Origin: Anaerolineales bacterium
GTDB lineage: Bacteria > Chloroflexota > Anaerolineae > Anaerolineales > Villigracilaceae
Direction of reading: 5' to 3'
Assembly (NCBI GenBank): GCA_030834895.1
Contig: JAUQXA010000007.1
Coordinates: forward strand, 124,001 to 188,000
Length of the DNA stretch: 64,000 nt
Shown: piece by piece, positions 1 to 7,301 of the stretch
Position numbering within the stretch: the first letter of the stretch is position 1
Layout of the letters: each line of letters begins with the position of its first letter
Translations under genes and position numbers: made by a program
Notes under the pieces: generated by a model
The model's input: only the letters and a program-made list of their open reading frames with translations
Databases searched by the model: none
Told to the model about the DNA's origin: nothing

Positions 1-521
1 GGTCCCGTACTCTGATAATGACTGCGCGGATTTTCGGGGTTGTGATATTGATTGGCAAGGATGGCATTGGGAGTTTCAGCCACCAGTCTTTTGGCGACAC
101 TGTAATAGGAGCGTGGATCTTCAGGTTCGACGGCAGTGGGGGTGACAAACACCTTTGCACCGAAGGCGCGTAAAAGTTGGATTTTTTCTTGACTCATTTT
201 GTCAGGCAGGACAAAAATGGTTTTGTAGCCTTTCTTGGCGCTGACGATTGCCAGCCCCAAGCCGGTGTTGCCTGACGTGGACTCAACGATAGTTCCGCCT
301 GGCTTCAGCCGCCCACTGCGTTCGGCTTCTTCGATGATGTTCAGGGCAATGCGGTCTTTGATTGAACCGCCTGGGTTGAAAAACTCAACTTTTGCATAGA
401 TCGGGCAGGGCAGTCCGCGCCCGAGACGGTTTAGACGAACAAGAGGGGTCTTCCCGATGGTTTCCAAAATATCGTTATAGACCCTCAGCGTGTCAGATGT
501 TGGGATGATTGGGAATGTCAT
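1..521 (-). CDS. Cystathionine beta-synthase / cysteine synthase family protein (5' part, runs off the left edge)
   Basis: PLP-dependent enzyme that makes cystathionine or cysteine from serine or O-acetylserine. Only the first 173 or so codons are in the window. The start ATG at 521 follows a GGAG Shine-Dalgarno at good spacing. Visible motifs are the fold-type II lysine motif GGSIKDR (Lys55) and the phosphate-binding loop STSGNTG (residues 81-87). The later stretch with KMSQEK and the run around YHNPENPRSHY resembles the cystathionine beta-synthase branch more than CysK. A C-terminal CBS-domain pair cannot be judged. An unusually long 440-nt leader separates it from a terminator and a Cys-rich leader ORF upstream, suggesting attenuation control. 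Family is certain; the exact reaction is not. Confidence 0.92.
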   Translation of the reverse strand, partial: MTFPIIPTSDTLRVYNDILETIGKTPLVRLNRLGRGLPCPIYAKVEFFNPGGSIKDRIALNIIEEAERSGRLKPGGTIVESTSGNTGLGLAIVSAKKGYKTIFVLPDKMSQEKIQLLRAFGAKVFVTPTAVEPEDPRSYYSVAKRLVAETPNAILANQYHNPENPRSHYQSTG

Positions 522-960
522 TTTTTTCTCCAAGGTATGTATGGTTATTAATAACAAAAGGGCCACTACTAACAACGACAGCCGACAAGAAGGTTGCAAA
601 ATGCAAGACGTCTGTCTGCCATCCGGTATAGATGCATGATTGATAGGAAATGCGGAACACCCGCTGTTATACGAGTGCCCGCGAAATACACAAGCAGTGC
701 AACCAATCTTGAAGGTGGACTGAACCAGGTCTCGTAAAAGGGTATGTATGCATCACTATAAGCATCCTTGCAAACTGAATTTCAAATCGAATAATCATCC
801 ATAAACAGCACAAAGAAACGCTCTTCCTCTTTTTCAACTTGGCTATGGCGCTGCAAATAGCTGCCTGTACTTAAGTCTGCGTAAATAAATTTCCACCCAT
901 GTCGGGCAGACTCGGCGTTTTATTCGAATTGTGGCTTTTGAAAGAAAGGGGGAAAAGAAA
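522..960 (-). other. Long untranslated leader between attenuator terminator and the cysteine-biosynthesis gene
   Basis: 439 bases without a convincing gene. Only very short ORFs are present on the minus strand. If transcription reads through the terminator at 961-992, this would be mRNA leader. I see no second clear promoter or structured RNA, so either the leader is long or a weak promoter was missed. Confidence 0.4.
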
Positions 961-992
961 AAGCCCGCCGAGAAATACTTATCGGCGGGCTT
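961..992 (-). terminator. Rho-independent terminator downstream of Cys-rich leader ORF
   Basis: An 11-bp perfect stem (982-992 with 961-971, AAGCCCGCCGA arms) has a 10-nt loop. On the minus strand it is followed by a T-rich tract (TTTTTCTTTTCC, partly within the stem end). It lies 26 nt after the leader-peptide stop and before the cysteine-biosynthesis gene. Confidence 0.85.
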
Positions 993-1051
993 GGTATAAG
1001 CGCATTACTCGCCGAAAATCATGTGGGCGTGGAACAACAATAGCAACAACA
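961..1051 (-). promoter_or_regulatory. Candidate cysteine-responsive transcription attenuator
   Basis: Seen: Cys codons at 1051-1034, a stop codon at 1021-1019, then TCGGCG at 1015-1010. The last is complementary to CGCCGA at 987-982, which is the inner part of the terminator's 5' arm. The two pairings exclude each other. Inference: a ribosome stalled on Cys codons leaves TCGGCG free to form the antiterminator. A ribosome reaching the stop codon covers it and the terminator forms. The logic matches classical amino-acid attenuation and the polycysteine leader ORFs known from mycobacteria. Confidence 0.6.
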
Positions 1052-1132
1052 ATACTCCGCCTGTTCTAAGACGACAGAGAAAATGTTACGGTGATTGCAG
1101 AAAGAATTTTGTTCAGTATAGGTAGTGAGCAT
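1019..1132 (-). CDS. 37-residue Cys-rich leader peptide
   Basis: A short ORF from ATG at 1132 to TGA at 1021-1019. The peptide has Cys at residues 12, 28, 29, 30, 32 and 33, ending CCCYCCSTPT. No strong Shine-Dalgarno precedes it. It sits about 30 nt after a promoter-like sequence and 26 nt before a terminator, upstream of a cysteine-biosynthesis gene on the same strand. The likeliest role is a translated sensor of Cys-tRNA supply rather than a functional peptide. The TGT run comes from a simple repeat, so a chance ORF cannot be excluded. It also resembles heterocyclised bacteriocin cores, but no modification genes are nearby. Confidence 0.5.
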   Translation of the reverse strand: MLTTYTEQNSFCNHRNIFSVVLEQAEYCCCYCCSTPT

Positions 1133-1163
1133 GGTTAAAGGTGTTTATATGAGCTAATCAATA

Positions 1164-1198
1164 GGATAATAAATAACATAATCAGGTTGTTACGTCAA
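1164..1198 (-). promoter_or_regulatory. Probable promoter of the Cys-leader transcription unit
   Basis: On the minus strand TTGACG (1198-1193) is followed after 17 nt by the AT-rich stretch TATTTATTATCC (1175-1164). That stretch offers TATTTA or, at longer spacing, TATTAT as a -10. It would start transcription about 30 nt before the leader ATG. Confidence 0.45.
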
Positions 1199-1261
1199 GA
1201 GGATTACCAAGCAGTGCGGTTTGCGCACCGTCCTGTGAACCCATGCAGAAGAGCATGAAAT

Positions 1262-1377
1262 TGGGGAAAGCAAAGCAGGAAAGCTGTTGGGAATTAAAAT
1301 TGTTTCACCATGAATCTCATTTTACTTATCATAGCCTTTCCGTTTCCAAACGTCTTGCGCCAAATTGCTTCAAGGCT
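1262..1377 (-). pseudogene. Decayed duplicate of the 5' region of the CCxHH membrane protein gene at 14357
   Basis: The minus strand here aligns base by base with 14290-14400. It shares GCAAT-TGGCGCAAGACGTT, GCTATsAT, the stretch GAGATTCATGGTGAAAC around the start codon (ATG at 1311) and AATTCCC-ACAGCTTTC-TGCTT. Small deletions put a TAA after five codons, and homology fades after about 50 nt of coding sequence. The operator-to-ATG distance (67 nt) is identical to the intact copy. This is a relic of a duplication or rearrangement. Confidence 0.8.
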
Positions 1378-1378
1378 T

Positions 1379-1396
1379 ATAGGCAATTCTGCCTAT
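1379..1396. promoter_or_regulatory. Palindromic operator, copy A (ATAGGCA-ATTC-TGCCTAT)
   Basis: Perfect 7-bp inverted repeat with a 4-nt centre, extended to 8 bp by flanking T/A. It lies 67 nt before the relic start codon, exactly as copy E lies before its intact gene. It is one of five such sites in the window. Confidence 0.7.
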
Positions 1397-1520
1397 ACAG
1401 TTCAGCCTGCTGCTTTTTGAGTCCCACAGAGTCAGCGGTTAGGACTTGCTGCATAAATAAATGGTAACGATCCAGTGGTTTGGATAAGGGATTCCATTCC
1501 GGGTCAATCTGGTTCCCCTA

Positions 1521-2090
1521 CTACGGGAGCAACGGGTCAATCAAAGCTTTGATCTCATCCACATTTAGGAATGGACCTATTTTGACATAATTGATGACGC
1601 CGTTGGTATCAATGATATATGTCTCTGGTACACCCTTGATTCGAAATATTTGAGAGATAACCGTGCCTATATCCGGCCCGTTGGGATAGGTGTTATTGAA
1701 TTTTTTCAGGAAGGCGCGCGCTGGAATTTCAGTATCCACATAATCTATCCCCAGGAAGACCACCTTGCCACTCGGTTGATAATATTCCCAGGCTTGCTCC
1801 AATGACGCGGCCTCCTGCTCACACGGCTTACACCATGAAGCCCAAAAATTAATAAAAACCACCTTGCCCCGTAAATCTGAAATCTTCACCGCAGATTGGC
1901 TGTTGTATTCATAACCGCTGTAGAACGTGAGGCTGAAATCAGGAACCTGATCTCCAGCTTGGACGGTTCCCTGTCGGGCACGTACCAGTCCAAATCCCAA
2001 AAGAGAGAGCAGCCCAAGGAGCAAGACCCAAATAAGGATTTGTGTCCATAACGGCACGCCGCGGCTTGGATTTGATTTAAATTCTTCCAT
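1521..2090 (-). CDS. TlpA/ResA-type membrane-anchored thiol-disulfide oxidoreductase
   Basis: A 189-residue protein with one N-terminal membrane segment (about 15-37) and an extracytoplasmic thioredoxin fold. The active site is WCKPC (Cys87, Cys90), and the cis-proline region reads GVPETYIID. Proteins of this family reduce disulfides in apocytochromes or metalloproteins outside the membrane, with electrons delivered by a CcdA partner. One is encoded at 4688-5449, with rhodanese and DsbA genes between. A GAGG ribosome site precedes the ATG. The exact substrate is unknown. Confidence 0.9.
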   Translation of the reverse strand: MEEFKSNPSRGVPLWTQILIWVLLLGLLSLLGFGLVRARQGTVQAGDQVPDFSLTFYSGYEYNSQSAVKISDLRGKVVFINFWASWCKPCEQEAASLEQAWEYYQPSGKVVFLGIDYVDTEIPARAFLKKFNNTYPNGPDIGTVISQIFRIKGVPETYIIDTNGVINYVKIGPFLNVDEIKALIDPLLP

Positions 2091-2230
2091 AACATCCTCA
2101 ACAAATTACTTTACCTGATATCGCTTCCTCAAACAGGATATATCAACCAGTATAGGTAAAGGGACTCTGAACGCATAGAGCCAAAGCCCTCGTCGGTGAA
2201 TAGGCATTTTTGCTTATCCCCAAAAAGCAA

Positions 2231-2261
2231 AAAGCCCATCAACTTTGGCGTGATGGGCTTT
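2231..2261 (-). terminator. Rho-independent terminator after the CC-H protein gene
   Basis: An 11-bp stem (2231-2241 with 2251-2261) has a 9-nt loop and T-runs on both sides. It lies just downstream of the stop at 2294 on the minus strand. Confidence 0.8.
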
Positions 2262-2293
2262 TGAACATTCGTGTTCTCCATTTGGTTTTGGAA

Positions 2294-3256
2294 TTAATTG
2301 GCGCAACTACCGCCTTGGCTTGGCGCCTGCGGCAAGAGTCCACTCGTTTGTAAACTTTGATGGATGGCAGCAAATCCCGACCCCGAAGAGATTTCCGCGC
2401 CTGTGACCAGCCGAGCGTTGGCGTCCGTGAAATCCATATTTTGATTTGCTTTGAGATACATGGCGGTTTCAAGGCTCTGCTGCGGAAACCAGTAGGCGTT
2501 GACGTATTTGGCGGCTTCGAACATCTCATCTACACTTGCGTTCTGTGAAGCCATCAACTCCAATAATCCCAGCATAGCCATGCCGTGATTGCAGTCAGGA
2601 AAAAGAGTGTGGTTATTGCAGCATGGACGATACACAGCCGCAGCCACTTCCTCCACACGCGCCTGTTGTTCTGGCGTAAGCGGGATCAAATCCATGCTGG
2701 CGTAGAGGTCAGTGACGGGCATGGTTGCAAGCATCCATCCCCCGGTGGATGCAAAGCGATCAATTTGCCCCTCGCTATTTTGAACCATTGGTCCATCGGT
2801 AAGTATTGAATTTTTGTTGGCCAATCCAACTGCCCAGAAATAGTTGAGCAGGAAATGGGCGTTCTCTGCAGTAATGACGATTTGTTCATTACTGCCCTTC
2901 TGTAGAATATCTATCTGACGACTGCTGAGTGCATCGCCACTCGCCGCCATCACACTGTTGAAAGCATCGTAATCAATCACGCCCGCAGCCATCAATTGAG
3001 GACCCAAGTCCTCATAGGAAACGGGAAGAGTGTAACCATCAGCAGGATTGACCTGTTCATATAGGTCGCTCATTTCTTTTTGCTGTTTTAATTCGGCTGT
3101 CTCATCCTGTCCCCATTTAAGGTAACCGCCTCCAAAGCCGAGAAAGAAAGTAACAACCACAAGCACGATAATCGACGCAATTTGTCTAATGCGCCTGTTT
3201 GTTGAAGTGTATTTGTCAGTAGAGTCTTCAGTTATTTCAACAACCTGTTCTGTCAT
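2294..3256 (-). CDS. Unknown membrane-anchored protein with a Cys/His cluster
   Basis: 320 residues with a single membrane segment at about 26-47, then a large extracytoplasmic, mostly helical region. The striking feature is RPCCNNHTLFPDCNHGMAML near residue 210, i.e. C-C-x2-H-x4-D-C-x-H. The protein ends GGSCAN, with one more Cys. These residues look like a metal or redox-cofactor site, but I do not recognise the family. It is flanked by TlpA, rhodanese, DsbA and CcdA genes in the same direction, so a role in envelope metal or thiol chemistry (copper would fit) is inferred. Start chosen at ATG 3256 after GGAGAC. Confidence 0.8.
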   Translation of the reverse strand: MTEQVVEITEDSTDKYTSTNRRIRQIASIIVLVVVTFFLGFGGGYLKWGQDETAELKQQKEMSDLYEQVNPADGYTLPVSYEDLGPQLMAAGVIDYDAFNSVMAASGDALSSRQIDILQKGSNEQIVITAENAHFLLNYFWAVGLANKNSILTDGPMVQNSEGQIDRFASTGGWMLATMPVTDLYASMDLIPLTPEQQARVEEVAAAVYRPCCNNHTLFPDCNHGMAMLGLLELMASQNASVDEMFEAAKYVNAYWFPQQSLETAMYLKANQNMDFTDANARLVTGAEISSGSGFAAIHQSLQTSGLLPQAPSQGGSCAN

Positions 3257-3469
3257 GTTTTGTCTCCGTCATATAAGAGTAATGGATTGCCTTGTTTGGA
3301 TTTCGTTACTCCGCTCTTCGCATATTTCCCTGTCTCATGCTCAAATATTGTCTTGCACACCCGGGGGACAGAAATAAACCATCTATCCTTTGTAGAGAAT
3401 GTTGGCCGTGGCATGTTGCAGATTTACCGTCATGTCGCACACGGGATTTTTGATCATCTTCGACGCTCC

Positions 3470-3895
3470 TTATTGTTGTTCCAATTCGTACCCAGCCTGT
3501 TCCCATGCCACCATGCCGCCAGCAAGGTCCCAAATATTGGTATACCCTTGACTGACCAAAGCTTCTGCGGCAATGGCACTCATGCGTCCACTGCGGCAGT
3601 ACAAAACAATCCTTGCGTTTTTGTCGACAGGCAATTGCGCGATATTGACAGGTTCGGTAATTTGGTCGTAGGCAATGGACAGGTCTGTTCCAGTTATATT
3701 TCCTGCGAAGGGAATGTGAACGTTGATAAACACGAAATCCTTGTTCTTCAACATCACATTAAATTCATCTGCATTCACGCTGGTATAAGCACCGCCATCT
3801 GCAGCAATCTTTTCGCCAGTGATTTCCGCAGGCTTGCTCTGGCAGGCCGCAAGTAAAACCATAAGAAATGTCGATAATGTCAATATTCGATTCAC
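3470..3895 (-). CDS. Rhodanese-domain lipoprotein
   Basis: A 141-residue lipoprotein with a signal peptide ending in the lipobox LLAAC (Cys18), followed by one rhodanese domain. The catalytic loop is CRSGRMS with Cys100, the residue that carries the persulfide or thiol in this family. The usual DVR segment reads FINVH. It probably works on sulfur transfer or thiol chemistry at the outer face of the membrane, together with the DsbA-like protein that follows 21 nt away. No substrate can be named. Confidence 0.9.
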   Translation of the reverse strand: MNRILTLSTFLMVLLAACQSKPAEITGEKIAADGGAYTSVNADEFNVMLKNKDFVFINVHIPFAGNITGTDLSIAYDQITEPVNIAQLPVDKNARIVLYCRSGRMSAIAAEALVSQGYTNIWDLAGGMVAWEQAGYELEQQ

Positions 3896-3916
3896 TGTAA
3901 GCTCCTTCTTTGTAAA

Positions 3917-4666
3917 CTACTTCGGGATTTCTCCAGCCAGTTCTTTATCAATTACCTGGGTGAAGGCAGAAAGTGGCTGCGCGCCGACTAGCGCCAGACC
4001 ATTGATGAAAAAAGTCGGCGTGGATTGCACTCCCAGATCAAGGGCGAAATCCGAATCTTGTTGAATCAAATCCTTGTATTTTCCCGTATTCAAACAGTTC
4101 TCAAATGAGACGGTGTCCAAGTTGAGGTCATCGGCGATTTGTGTGTAAAGTTCTCCACCCAGTCTGTCCTGGTTTTCGAAAATCTTGTCGTGATATTCCC
4201 AGAAGGCATTTTGTTCGTTGGCACACATCGAGGCTTCCGCCGAAGGGAATGCTTCGGGGTGAATGGAGGTCAATGGGAGATGGCGATAAACAAAACGGAT
4301 CTTGTCGGGATAGGCCGCCAGCAATTGCTGATAAGTCTCGTCATAGAATCGTTTGCAGAATGGGCATTGGAAATCGCTGAACTCAACAATCACGATGGGC
4401 GCATCCTCCGGTCCAATGCCTGGAAAACCATCCGAAGGAACATCATAACGGATGGATTGGGGCGGCTGGGTCGCCACAGGCACCCCGGCAATAGGCGCTT
4501 GGGCGGCTGGTTGATTATCTATAACTGTTTGCGCCTGAACGGGTGAACGCCCCCAAACGACATATCCAGTAAGGATCCCAACCGCGAAAGCCAGGACTAC
4601 CAATACCGAATAAAAGTGGGAGAGTTTGAAGGTAATCATATCTTCTGAATTTGATGTAGATTCCAT
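3917..4666 (-). CDS. DsbA-family membrane-anchored disulfide oxidoreductase
   Basis: A 249-residue protein with an uncleaved N-terminal membrane anchor (about 17-38), a Pro/Gln/Ala-rich linker, and a DsbA-like thioredoxin domain (Thioredoxin_4). The active site is CPFC (Cys101, Cys104) and the cis-Pro loop is QSTPTFF. It would introduce or isomerise disulfides in secreted proteins. It lies in a run of redox genes: CcdA upstream, rhodanese and TlpA-like downstream. Start at ATG 4666 after AGGAAA. Confidence 0.92.
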   Translation of the reverse strand: MESTSNSEDMITFKLSHFYSVLVVLAFAVGILTGYVVWGRSPVQAQTVIDNQPAAQAPIAGVPVATQPPQSIRYDVPSDGFPGIGPEDAPIVIVEFSDFQCPFCKRFYDETYQQLLAAYPDKIRFVYRHLPLTSIHPEAFPSAEASMCANEQNAFWEYHDKIFENQDRLGGELYTQIADDLNLDTVSFENCLNTGKYKDLIQQDSDFALDLGVQSTPTFFINGLALVGAQPLSAFTQVIDKELAGEIPK

Positions 4667-4687
4667 GATTTTCCTGGTTCCCGTAAT

Positions 4688-5449
4688 TTACGACCTCTGC
4701 ATGGTATGTCCGCTCAAATAGCCCAGATAAGCTGGCACAAGAGGCAACACACACGGCGAAAGAAAGGATAACAATCCCGCGAGTATGGCAGTTAAATAAG
4801 TTGGCGCGGCGGCATAGGCGGCGAAGGACTCAATGTAATATCCGTTCCTGAATGCCCAAATGGCGATCAGGCTCATGGTGTTCGTCAACAACAAAACACC
4901 TATCGTAATGATGAATACACCGCTAACGATCTTGAAATATTTTTGATAGGGTCTCATGCGCTTAAGCCAGCCTGATGCGCGTTCCAGCCCAAGCGTCAAC
5001 ACAAGAAATGGAATTCCCAATCCGAGCGAGTAACCTGAGGATAACCACATCGCCTGCCCAACCGTTTGCTGGCTGAGTCCCATTGTCAGGATCGCTCCCA
5101 GGGTTGCGCCAATACATGGACTCCAGCCTGCGGCAAAGAAAATGCCCATCAGGGCTGACCCGCCATAGGTTCCACGTTGACCCGTGTATTGGGCGCGTGT
5201 GTCCGCATAAAACCACGGAATGCGAATCACTTCCAGCGTCGCCAACCCAAATAGGATCACGATTACGCCGCCGATTTGCGCAATCGTCCGTTTATACGTG
5301 CCAAACACCTGACCCAGCACTGTCGCCGAACCGCCCCAGCCGACAATAAATACCAACGAGAAGCCAAGCACAAAAAGGAGTGCATGCACAAATATTTTTA
5401 ATCTTTCGGTTTGGGATGGAACGAGTGAACCTGCGGTTTCAGATGTCAT
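4688..5449 (-). CDS. CcdA-family electron-transfer membrane protein, apparently circularly permuted
   Basis: 253 residues with about six membrane helices and the two CcdA cysteine motifs. The order is unusual. The motif normally in helix 4, GWSPCIG (Cys112), comes first. The segment normally forming helix 1, LSPCVLPLVPAYLGYLSG (Cys233), is at the very C-terminus. The N-terminus begins with what is usually helix 2 (HALLFVLGFSLVFI). Canonical CcdA has both termini on the outer side, so moving helix 1 to the end keeps the membrane topology workable. It should pass electrons from cytoplasmic thioredoxin to the TlpA- and DsbA-like proteins beside it. Family sure; permutation judged by eye. Confidence 0.88.
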   Translation of the reverse strand: MTSETAGSLVPSQTERLKIFVHALLFVLGFSLVFIVGWGGSATVLGQVFGTYKRTIAQIGGVIVILFGLATLEVIRIPWFYADTRAQYTGQRGTYGGSALMGIFFAAGWSPCIGATLGAILTMGLSQQTVGQAMWLSSGYSLGLGIPFLVLTLGLERASGWLKRMRPYQKYFKIVSGVFIITIGVLLLTNTMSLIAIWAFRNGYYIESFAAYAAAPTYLTAILAGLLSFLSPCVLPLVPAYLGYLSGHTMQRS

Positions 5450-5488
5450 CAGCCTGCCTGCCTAAAATGGGATAGGTATATCATAAGC

Positions 5489-5528
5489 AAAACCCCGCTT
5501 CTGCATCAGCGCAGGATGGCGGGGTTTT
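5489..5528 (-). terminator. Rho-independent terminator after the histidine kinase gene
   Basis: The arms AAAACCCCGC (5489-5498) and GCGGGGTTTT (5519-5528) form a 10-bp stem. On the minus strand it lies between the kinase stop (5592) and the CcdA start (5449), separating the two units. A second small hairpin, ATAAGC/GCTTAT, lies at 5531-5548. Confidence 0.8.
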
Positions 5529-5591
5529 GGATAAGCAAAATGGCTTATGACGTTTATCGCTTCATACTTTGACTTTTCGACTTCCTTCGTA

Positions 5592-7301
5592 TCAGGAGGG
5601 CAGCTCGCTTAGGACAACCTTCAGGCTGGTTCCCTTTCCCAAAGCGGATTCCATCTTGAGCCGCGCACCGATCAGGTCGGCGCGTTCATGTATACCCAAT
5701 AAACCGAAGTATCCGCTGGGGGCAAGTTCGGTGGGACTTTTAGGTACCACGAAGCCGTTGCCGTTATCATTCACTTCCATTTTGATTTCTGAAGTTTCAA
5801 ATGCAATTTTTAATTCGACATGTGTGGCTTTGGAATGTTTGACCACATTGTTGAGGGCCTCCTGTGCAATACGATATAACGATAATTCCACTTCGCGCGA
5901 GAGGCGGTGTTCCTGTCCATTATTTTGAAAATCCACAGCCAGATGATTATTTTGACTGGTTTCACTCGCCAGCATATCGAGCGCAGTGACGAGGCCCAGG
6001 TCTTCGAGGTAGATGGGGCGCAGGGCCCGTATCAGGCGGCGGAGGTTCTCAATGGTTTGTTCGGCAAGGGTTCCCAATTCTGTCAGCGACTGTCGGCCAT
6101 GCTGGTCTTTGATTGCTTTCTGTGCAAGTTGCACTCGTTGTTTCAATGCGATGACTGCCTGGATCGTATCGTCATGTAATTCACGCGCCAGCCGCATGCG
6201 CTCATCTTCCTGCGCAGAGGTAATCGCTCCAATGTAGTCGTGCAATCCATCCTGGGCGGCTTGCACCTTGCGCGACATTTCGGTCAGTTCCATTTGCAGG
6301 TGCTGCACTTCCGAAATCCCGCCAACAGACTCCTTGATCGCCTCAAAGTCACCCCACGCCAACGCGGCGGCTTTTGATTCAAGTCTCTGCAAAGGTTGGA
6401 CGATCTGCTTTGCGCCAAACCAGATTGCGATTAACGCCAGAATAAATGCCGGGACCACGACAAGAGGAGCCATCTGGGTTAGTTGTAACGAAGGACTGAT
6501 CACCATTTCCCATTCCTCCTCGGTGATCAACGCCCAGCCTGTCAATTCTATGGGACTATAAGCGACGACGTGTTCGGTATTGTCCTTCTTGACATAAAGA
6601 ACACCACTCCCGCCTTGCAATGCCTCCGTCACTCCCGGGTGGTCGGGTTCCAGAGTTTCTTGTGCGAGTTCGCCGCTCACGAAAATCAATCGACGTGATT
6701 TGTCCAGCAGGTAGATGGTCACCTGACTACCTGTGGGATAGGTGGCAGAAAGGGTTACAGCGGCAAGCGTCTCGGGAGAAAATGCGCCCGCCACAATCAC
6801 ATCGCGGGAGGCGGAATAAGCTGAAATGATGACGAAAAGTTGCCCTGAGTTGGGATCAAGGATTGGGCTGGAGAAGACAGGTTCACGGTCTGAAGAAGTA
6901 GCGAGGGAGAGACTCTGTGCGTTTTTGGAAATCCATTCCCAAAACCTGTCATTGCCGGTACTGGCGAGCAAGTGTCCATCGGAATTAAGAAAGGCTATTC
7001 CACCATTAAAATCTTTTGTAAGGTCATTCGTAGTCGCGAAGATTTCTTCAAAGGTTAGATCTTCAGAAGACAATACAGCCATGCTGGTAATCGTTGCCAC
7101 GCGATGGTGTAATTCAGATTCAAGTGCGGCGGCGGAAGATTGAACCGCGCGCTCATCACGCTCTCCGACGAGCGCGCGCATATCCTGCTGGTGCATATTG
7201 ACGCCGCCGAATGCGATTACCAGCAACAATAGGGTAAGCGGCAAGATGGTAACTGCGAAAAGTTGTGTGAGACCGCGCCAGCCAGGCAGGAAACGTTTCA
7301 T
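5592..7301 (-). CDS. NarX/DegS-type sensor histidine kinase with extracytoplasmic Cache-like domain
   Basis: 569 residues. Membrane helix 1 is at 11-31 and a large outside sensor domain at about 35-275 looks like a double Cache fold. Helix 2 is at 278-297, a HAMP-like segment follows, and the HisKA_3 box RELHDD has His376 as phosphoacceptor. A HATPase_c domain with the N-box around EALNNVVKHS and G-box GNGFVV completes it. It overlaps the response regulator stop by 4 nt (ATGA), so the pair is cotranscribed. Cache sensors bind small molecules; the ligand is unknown. The regulator may read the ATAGGCA palindromes around the neighbouring genes. Confidence 0.93.
   Translation of the reverse strand: MKRFLPGWRGLTQLFAVTILPLTLLLLVIAFGGVNMHQQDMRALVGERDERAVQSSAAALESELHHRVATITSMAVLSSEDLTFEEIFATTNDLTKDFNGGIAFLNSDGHLLASTGNDRFWEWISKNAQSLSLATSSDREPVFSSPILDPNSGQLFVIISAYSASRDVIVAGAFSPETLAAVTLSATYPTGSQVTIYLLDKSRRLIFVSGELAQETLEPDHPGVTEALQGGSGVLYVKKDNTEHVVAYSPIELTGWALITEEEWEMVISPSLQLTQMAPLVVVPAFILALIAIWFGAKQIVQPLQRLESKAAALAWGDFEAIKESVGGISEVQHLQMELTEMSRKVQAAQDGLHDYIGAITSAQEDERMRLARELHDDTIQAVIALKQRVQLAQKAIKDQHGRQSLTELGTLAEQTIENLRRLIRALRPIYLEDLGLVTALDMLASETSQNNHLAVDFQNNGQEHRLSREVELSLYRIAQEALNNVVKHSKATHVELKIAFETSEIKMEVNDNGNGFVVPKSPTELAPSGYFGLLGIHERADLIGARLKMESALGKGTSLKVVLSELPS

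Noticed and set aside
1003..1070. Hydrophobic frame (VLLLLLLF...) on the minus strand overlapping the Cys-rich leader in another frame
   Set aside because: It has no ATG and is bounded by stops. It could be the tail of a lost gene, but the leader reading fits the terminator and downstream gene better.
1019..1132. Cys-rich peptide as a thiazole-modified bacteriocin core
   Set aside because: No cyclodehydratase, dehydrogenase or transporter genes are nearby.
1243..1467. 74-codon plus-strand frame
   Set aside because: It overlaps the relic promoter and operator A, has no family features and is explained by the minus-strand pseudogene.
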